This document shows positions 25,296 through 29,163 of a DNA stretch of 29,163 bases, piece by piece. The notes under the pieces are model-generated. The model searched no databases. It worked only from the letters and a program-made list of their open reading frames with translations, and had not been told where the DNA came from. The position numbers were made by a program, and so were the translations under genes. Position 1 is the stretch's first letter; the number at the start of each line of letters is the position of its first letter. The stretch is from an uncultured Muribaculaceae bacterium. Lineage in GTDB: Bacteria > Bacteroidota > Bacteroidia > Bacteroidales > Muribaculaceae. The DNA is taken from assembly GCA_910583775.1 (NCBI GenBank), contig CAJTYD010000032.1:1-29163 (forward strand), read 5' to 3'.

Positions 25296-27871
25296 AAAGA
25301 CTTGTCACATATCTGTTTTGTTTATTTTATGTGATCTGTGCCGTGGCACAGGTCAATGTGACCGGCAAAGTTATCGACAAGGAGAGGAATGAGCCTCTTG
25401 TCGGGGCATCGGTTATAGTCAAGGGAGCAGATGGCAAGATAAAGAAATTTGCCTCATCTAAAGCTGATGGAGGCTTCGCTATCACAATGCCAACAGTAAA
25501 TGGTTGCCGTCTGGAAGTTACCATGATGAGCTTCGCCAAGCAATCCATTCCTCTTGACAGCGTGAGTTTTCCATTAACCGTCTATATGGAGCCGGGAACC
25601 ACTTTACTCAAAGAGGTAACAGTCAAGGCCGACCGCATACGGGAACAGGGCGACACCATCACCTATAATGTCGGCAGCTTTGCCCAACAGCAGGACAGAT
25701 CCATCGGCGATGTGCTGAAACGTATGCCCGGCATTGATGTAGCCAACAATGGCAAGATACAATATCAGGGAGAAGACATTAACAAATTTTATATCGAAGG
25801 CTCCGACCTTCTCGGAGGCAAATACGGCATAGCAACCAACGGCATAAGCCATGAGGATGTGGGCGCGGTCGAGGTAATGGAGAACCATCAGCCCATGCAG
25901 GTGCTGTCGGGAATATCCTTCTCCGACAAGGCCGCTATCAATCTCAAACTGAAAAATAAGGCGAAAGCGACATGGACTTTCCACGGCGATGCCGGAGGTG
26001 GATGGTCGTGGCAGCCCGAAGGTGCGATATGGGACGGTGAGCTGTTTGCTATGGCCGTGATGCCCGGATTCCAGAACATAACCACCCTGCGCACCAACAA
26101 TACCGGCGAGAATCTTGCGTCGTCAAGTATCGATTTCTTTGCAGGCCGTCGGCAGACAGGACTCAGCCGATATGTAAGCGTGGGTCTGCCCGGTGTGCCT
26201 TCATTAAGCGACAAGCGGACTCTGTTCAACCGCTCCGTCCTCGTATCGACCAACAGTCTGTGGAAATTCGGCCGAGGCGAGTTAAAGGCCAACATCGACT
26301 ACTCTTTCAACCGTATCGAGGCGGCAGCCGAGAATACAACCACGTACTTTCTTGACGATGGCAACCGCATAATCACCGAAAACAGAAGCGGCACTGAACA
26401 CAGCCACTCACTGAGCGGCAAGTTCATCTATGAGCTTAACCAGAAAACGGCGTTCATAAATAACACGCTCAAGACAAACATTGACTGGGATGATGTCAGC
26501 CTCACTACTACCGGGTCTTTACCCAATGGGCAGTCGGCAAAGTTGCCGGATTACTATATCAGCAACCGATTCAAGATGATAAAACGCTTCAAGGGTAATC
26601 ACCTGGTGACATTCCAAAGCGTGAACGAATGGGAATCCCTGCCACAGACGCTGAATCTCGATATGAACGGACAGCTTTTTCATCAGCATATCTCCGACCA
26701 TGCCTTCTATACCCATGAGAGCGCGGCCTACGCTTTCAATATAAAAGGCGTGACGCTGAGCCTTGAAGGTGGAATAAAGGGTTATCTCCGCTCTATGGAC
26801 TCTCAGTTGCCGGAATTGCCGGAGGAACTTCCGGGATTGACTGAAAATGTGGTCAATACCAACAATCTCACTGTATATGCAACACCAGAATTTGAATACT
26901 GGGTGCGTCGGGTGAATCTATCGCTCGAACTTCCCATCAGTTATGCCCATTATTCTTTTGACAAAGCGATAGCCAACCATGACGAGGTTTATTTCTCCCC
27001 GTCGCTCAGTTTCAACTGGAAACCCAACAACCGCTTTTCGGGCACCCTGCGGGGAAGCCTCGGACGCTCACCGATGAATCTTAACCTTATTCATCCCGGC
27101 CTCATAATGACCAACTACCGAACTCTGAAATCCGGCGTGGATGAGTTCTATAACTCGTCGTCACAGAACGTATCTGCAAGCGTCAGCTACAAACACACCC
27201 GCCACGGATTGTTTGCCAACGGCACGGTGATACACTCGTGGAGTCATATTCCATATACGATGGCACAGCAGCTATATGGCGATTATGTCGTTTACAGCTA
27301 CACCGACGCCAAGAACGATGCTAAAACTCTCATGGCGATGGGTAACATCGGCAAGACTCTCGACTTCATGCGCGGAAGCTGTAATGTCAACGGCTCTTTC
27401 AGCCGTAGCGAGTCGCATCTGCTCTCGCAGAAGCAATCTGTCAATTCGGTCAGCACAAGCTGGAGTGTCGGCGGTAAAATCAACGGAAATCCATGCCGCT
27501 GGTTAAGCTTCGACTACCGGATAGACTATTCCGACAGTCGCCTGACGATGAACGGCATGAGCGAATCGTGGCTCTCGACGATGGAGAACGAGCTGAGCCT
27601 TACTTTCATTCCCCGCCGTAAATGGCAATGGACGGTCAGCGGCGAACATTACCGCAACGAGCTGACGGAACATAATTATAAGAACATAGTGATGCTTGAC
27701 ACTAAAGTGACCTTTCAGTTCAACAAGAGGATAGAGTTTGCCGCTTCACTTACCAACATACTTAACAAACAGAGCTACAACTACATCAACTACTCGCAAC
27801 TCTCATCATTCGAGAGCCGGCGGCAGCTCCGTGGCCGTCAGTTCTTATTCTCGATATCATTAAGAAAATGA
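25292..27871 (+). CDS. Outer-membrane beta-barrel protein, TonB-receptor-like
   Basis: 859 residues. A signal peptide (1-20) is followed by a carboxypeptidase-regulatory-like beta-sandwich (about 21-105: VNVTGKVIDKERNEPLVGASV), a plug-type domain (about 110-215: EVTVKADRI, IGDVLKRMPGIDVANNG, FYIEGSDLLGG) and a long beta-barrel region to the C-terminus (ends FLFSISLRK). This is the layout of the Bacteroidota outer-membrane beta-barrel family related to TonB-dependent receptors. No clear TonB box is seen. There is no SusD partner; instead the gene is flanked and translationally coupled (ATGA at both ends) to GLPGLI genes, so these proteins probably act together at the envelope. The cargo is unknown. 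Confidence 0.9.
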   Translation: MKRLVTYLFCLFYVICAVAQVNVTGKVIDKERNEPLVGASVIVKGADGKIKKFASSKADGGFAITMPTVNGCRLEVTMMSFAKQSIPLDSVSFPLTVYMEPGTTLLKEVTVKADRIREQGDTITYNVGSFAQQQDRSIGDVLKRMPGIDVANNGKIQYQGEDINKFYIEGSDLLGGKYGIATNGISHEDVGAVEVMENHQPMQVLSGISFSDKAAINLKLKNKAKATWTFHGDAGGGWSWQPEGAIWDGELFAMAVMPGFQNITTLRTNNTGENLASSSIDFFAGRRQTGLSRYVSVGLPGVPSLSDKRTLFNRSVLVSTNSLWKFGRGELKANIDYSFNRIEAAAENTTTYFLDDGNRIITENRSGTEHSHSLSGKFIYELNQKTAFINNTLKTNIDWDDVSLTTTGSLPNGQSAKLPDYYISNRFKMIKRFKGNHLVTFQSVNEWESLPQTLNLDMNGQLFHQHISDHAFYTHESAAYAFNIKGVTLSLEGGIKGYLRSMDSQLPELPEELPGLTENVVNTNNLTVYATPEFEYWVRRVNLSLELPISYAHYSFDKAIANHDEVYFSPSLSFNWKPNNRFSGTLRGSLGRSPMNLNLIHPGLIMTNYRTLKSGVDEFYNSSSQNVSASVSYKHTRHGLFANGTVIHSWSHIPYTMAQQLYGDYVVYSYTDAKNDAKTLMAMGNIGKTLDFMRGSCNVNGSFSRSESHLLSQKQSVNSVSTSWSVGGKINGNPCRWLSFDYRIDYSDSRLTMNGMSESWLSTMENELSLTFIPRRKWQWTVSGEHYRNELTEHNYKNIVMLDTKVTFQFNKRIEFAASLTNILNKQSYNYINYSQLSSFESRRQLRGRQFLFSISLRK

Positions 27872-28722
27872 ACGATATGAGACAAACAATCACAATCTTA
27901 TTTATATTTATTGTTGAGTTGGTTGCAATCGCACAACAGAAAGCTTATATTGAGGTCAGCTACACTGCGCATCATCCCAATCTTCGCAATGGCAAGGACG
28001 ATGTGACAAATCAATATATGCTGCTTGCCGGTAGTGACGACTCAAAATTCTTTTCTCCGAGGACAGAGTATGTAGATTCGCTCAACTCTACGCCGGATGG
28101 TCAGGCCAAGTATCAGGAAATTACCCGCACAGCCTATCTCGGTGGAAAGATGAAAGATATTCCCCGTGCCGACGGGAGTTTTTATGTCGTAAAATCCGGG
28201 AAAAGAAATAAGCTCACATATTACGACAAGGTAGGAACTGAGAAATATTATTATGAGGAGGAAACTCCTAAAATAGAGTGGAAGATCGGTGACTCCACAA
28301 AAACAATTCTTGGTTACGAGTGCTTTGATGCCACGACTGATTTCCATGGACGCAGATGGACAGTGTGGTTTACTCCAGAGATTCCTATAGTCGCAGGGCC
28401 GTGGAAACTTTCAGGTGTGCCGGGACTGATTCTTGAAGCGACAGCAGAGGGTGGTCAATATAGCTTTATTGCTGATGGTATCCAACCGACAGACAAGCCA
28501 ATAACGCGGATATATCTCGCAAACGAATATGAGAAAACTGACCGCATAAAATTCCTTAAAGCACAAAGAAGTTTCAATGATAACCCCATAGGCTCAATAA
28601 ATGCCCAGTTTGCCGGACGAGGTATTTCAATCGGTAGAGTAAAGAATGAAAACGGAGAGGATGTAAGCGACAGGCTTTTCGTGTCTCGTGAAACAGTCGA
28701 TTCCATCGAAACCGACTATTAA
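27868..28722 (+). CDS. GLPGLI family protein 3 (Porph_ging)
   Basis: 284 residues from the ATG at 27868, which overlaps the barrel gene stop (ATGA); a second ATG three codons on is possible. A signal peptide (TITILFIFIVELVAIAQ) exports it. The core GYECFDATTDFHGRRWTVWFTPEIP and AGPWKLSGVPGLI is present, the family motif being GVPGLI rather than GLPGLI here. The C-terminus IETDY matches the LETDYHK ends of paralogues 1 and 2. It is more diverged from 1 and 2 than they are from each other. Last gene of the operon; no convincing terminator follows. Confidence 0.9.
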   Translation: MNDMRQTITILFIFIVELVAIAQQKAYIEVSYTAHHPNLRNGKDDVTNQYMLLAGSDDSKFFSPRTEYVDSLNSTPDGQAKYQEITRTAYLGGKMKDIPRADGSFYVVKSGKRNKLTYYDKVGTEKYYYEEETPKIEWKIGDSTKTILGYECFDATTDFHGRRWTVWFTPEIPIVAGPWKLSGVPGLILEATAEGGQYSFIADGIQPTDKPITRIYLANEYEKTDRIKFLKAQRSFNDNPIGSINAQFAGRGISIGRVKNENGEDVSDRLFVSRETVDSIETDY

Positions 28723-28857
28723 ATAGCATAATTATAAGACAGACAACCGCATCCCGTCCTGATTCACAGAAGGAAAAGATACGTAATCGCGGTTAGAATC
28801 GCCCCCAATTAAATAATCTATGAAAACCATCGTTTGGAACTGATTTTCATGTCTGTT

Positions 28858-28902
28858 TGGGACATTTGTCACACCTGATGTCGATTATTCGTTGTAACTT
28901 TG
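28858..28902 (+). promoter_or_regulatory. Crp-like operator plus -7 box before the last gene
   Basis: TGGGACATTTGTCACA (28858-28873) differs at one base from the reverse complement of the operator at 22854-22869. After 21 bp comes TAACTTTG (28895-28902), an exact TAnnTTTG. The spacer resembles that of the regulator-2 promoter (GTCG-TTAT, then TGTAACTTT at the same offsets). The remaining gap 28723-28857 holds nothing I can name. Confidence 0.62.
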
Positions 28903-28905
28903 CGT

Positions 28906-29163
28906 ATGGCAAGCATAAATAAAATAGTCGCATGGAGTTTAGTCATTGGACTTTTTCTGATGGCCGCCATTTGTTGTATAATTCTATTTAATTTTATCGG
29001 TGACAATTCCAAGAATTTAGAGCAACGACACAGAACGTATATTCAAAAGGAGGTGGTTGCCAAGATAAATGAGTATAAAGAAAAAAACGGGCATCTCCCG
29101 CAAACTCTCTCTGAAATTGGTCTCGAACAGACCGTTTCAGCCTTTATTCGTGATGATATGGTG
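28906..29163 (+). CDS. N-terminally anchored membrane protein, partial (runs off window)
   Basis: 86 codons are visible, open to the window end. Residues 6-31 form one transmembrane helix (IVAWSLVIGLFLMAAICCIILFNFIG is hydrophobic throughout), then a charged helical segment (IQKEVVAKINEYKEKNGHLPQTLSEIGL). The GHLPQTLSEIG stretch resembles the loop after the long helix in type II pseudopilins, but the N-terminal prepilin signature is absent, so I only call it an anchored periplasmic protein of unknown function. The ATG lies just 3 bp after the -7 box, so either the message is leaderless or translation starts later (next in-frame ATG 28960, which would cut the helix). Confidence 0.65.
   Translation, partial: MASINKIVAWSLVIGLFLMAAICCIILFNFIGDNSKNLEQRHRTYIQKEVVAKINEYKEKNGHLPQTLSEIGLEQTVSAFIRDDMV

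Noticed and set aside
1..29163. A CRISPR array, prophage or restriction/defence island
   Set aside because: No spaced direct repeats, cas, phage structural, integrase, methyltransferase or toxin-antitoxin genes are visible; most of the window is ordinary chromosomal content.

Overview
The window looks like chromosomal DNA from a gut-type Bacteroidota, probably order Bacteroidales. A Muribaculaceae-like genome is my best guess but is not proven. The grounds are: three GLPGLI-family (Porph_ging) proteins, a large TonB-receptor-type outer-membrane protein with a carboxypeptidase-regulatory-like N-terminus, a GH127 glycosidase, short Crp/Fnr-type regulators, a Bacteroidota-type udp, and several promoters with the Bacteroidota -7 element TAnnTTTG, one with a correctly spaced TTTG -33 element. 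No rRNA, CRISPR array, phage or complete transposase gene is seen.

Layout. 1-2.9 kb: tRNA-Ser(CGA), then a leftward cluster DUF488 - cupin - hcp (hybrid cluster protein), probably a nitrosative/redox stress unit. 2.9-3.54 kb: a repeat-rich gap with a palindromic repeat (A1) and a 195-bp MITE (B1). 3.5-9.8 kb: udp (rightward), then leftward genes: dprA with a thioesterase, a small membrane protein and an Ntn-hydrolase (C45-like), then a DUF1015 protein and a Fur-family regulator. 9.9-10.7 kb: a second MITE (B2, inverted), a 54-residue rubredoxin gene, and a second palindromic repeat (A2, inverted). The two repeat families form a mirror-image A-B ... B-A pair around about 6.5 kb. 10.8-12.5 kb: EamA transporter and inositol-monophosphatase-family protein. 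12.6-22.1 kb: ROK kinase (leftward), clpB, GH127 (leftward), uvrA with an overlapping small lipoprotein gene.

22.2-29.16 kb is the least understood part. Two adjacent Crp/Fnr-family regulator genes are followed by a tightly packed, translationally coupled set: GLPGLI-1, GLPGLI-2 (broken by a 13-bp tandem duplication), an 859-residue outer-membrane beta-barrel protein, and GLPGLI-3. A membrane-anchored protein gene then runs off the window end. Three promoters here (before regulator 2, before GLPGLI-1 and before the last gene) share one design: a palindromic Crp-like operator with the core ACAwwTGT, centred exactly 29 bp upstream of the -7 box, where the -33 element would normally lie. I infer a self-contained, Crp/Fnr-activated envelope system of unknown function.
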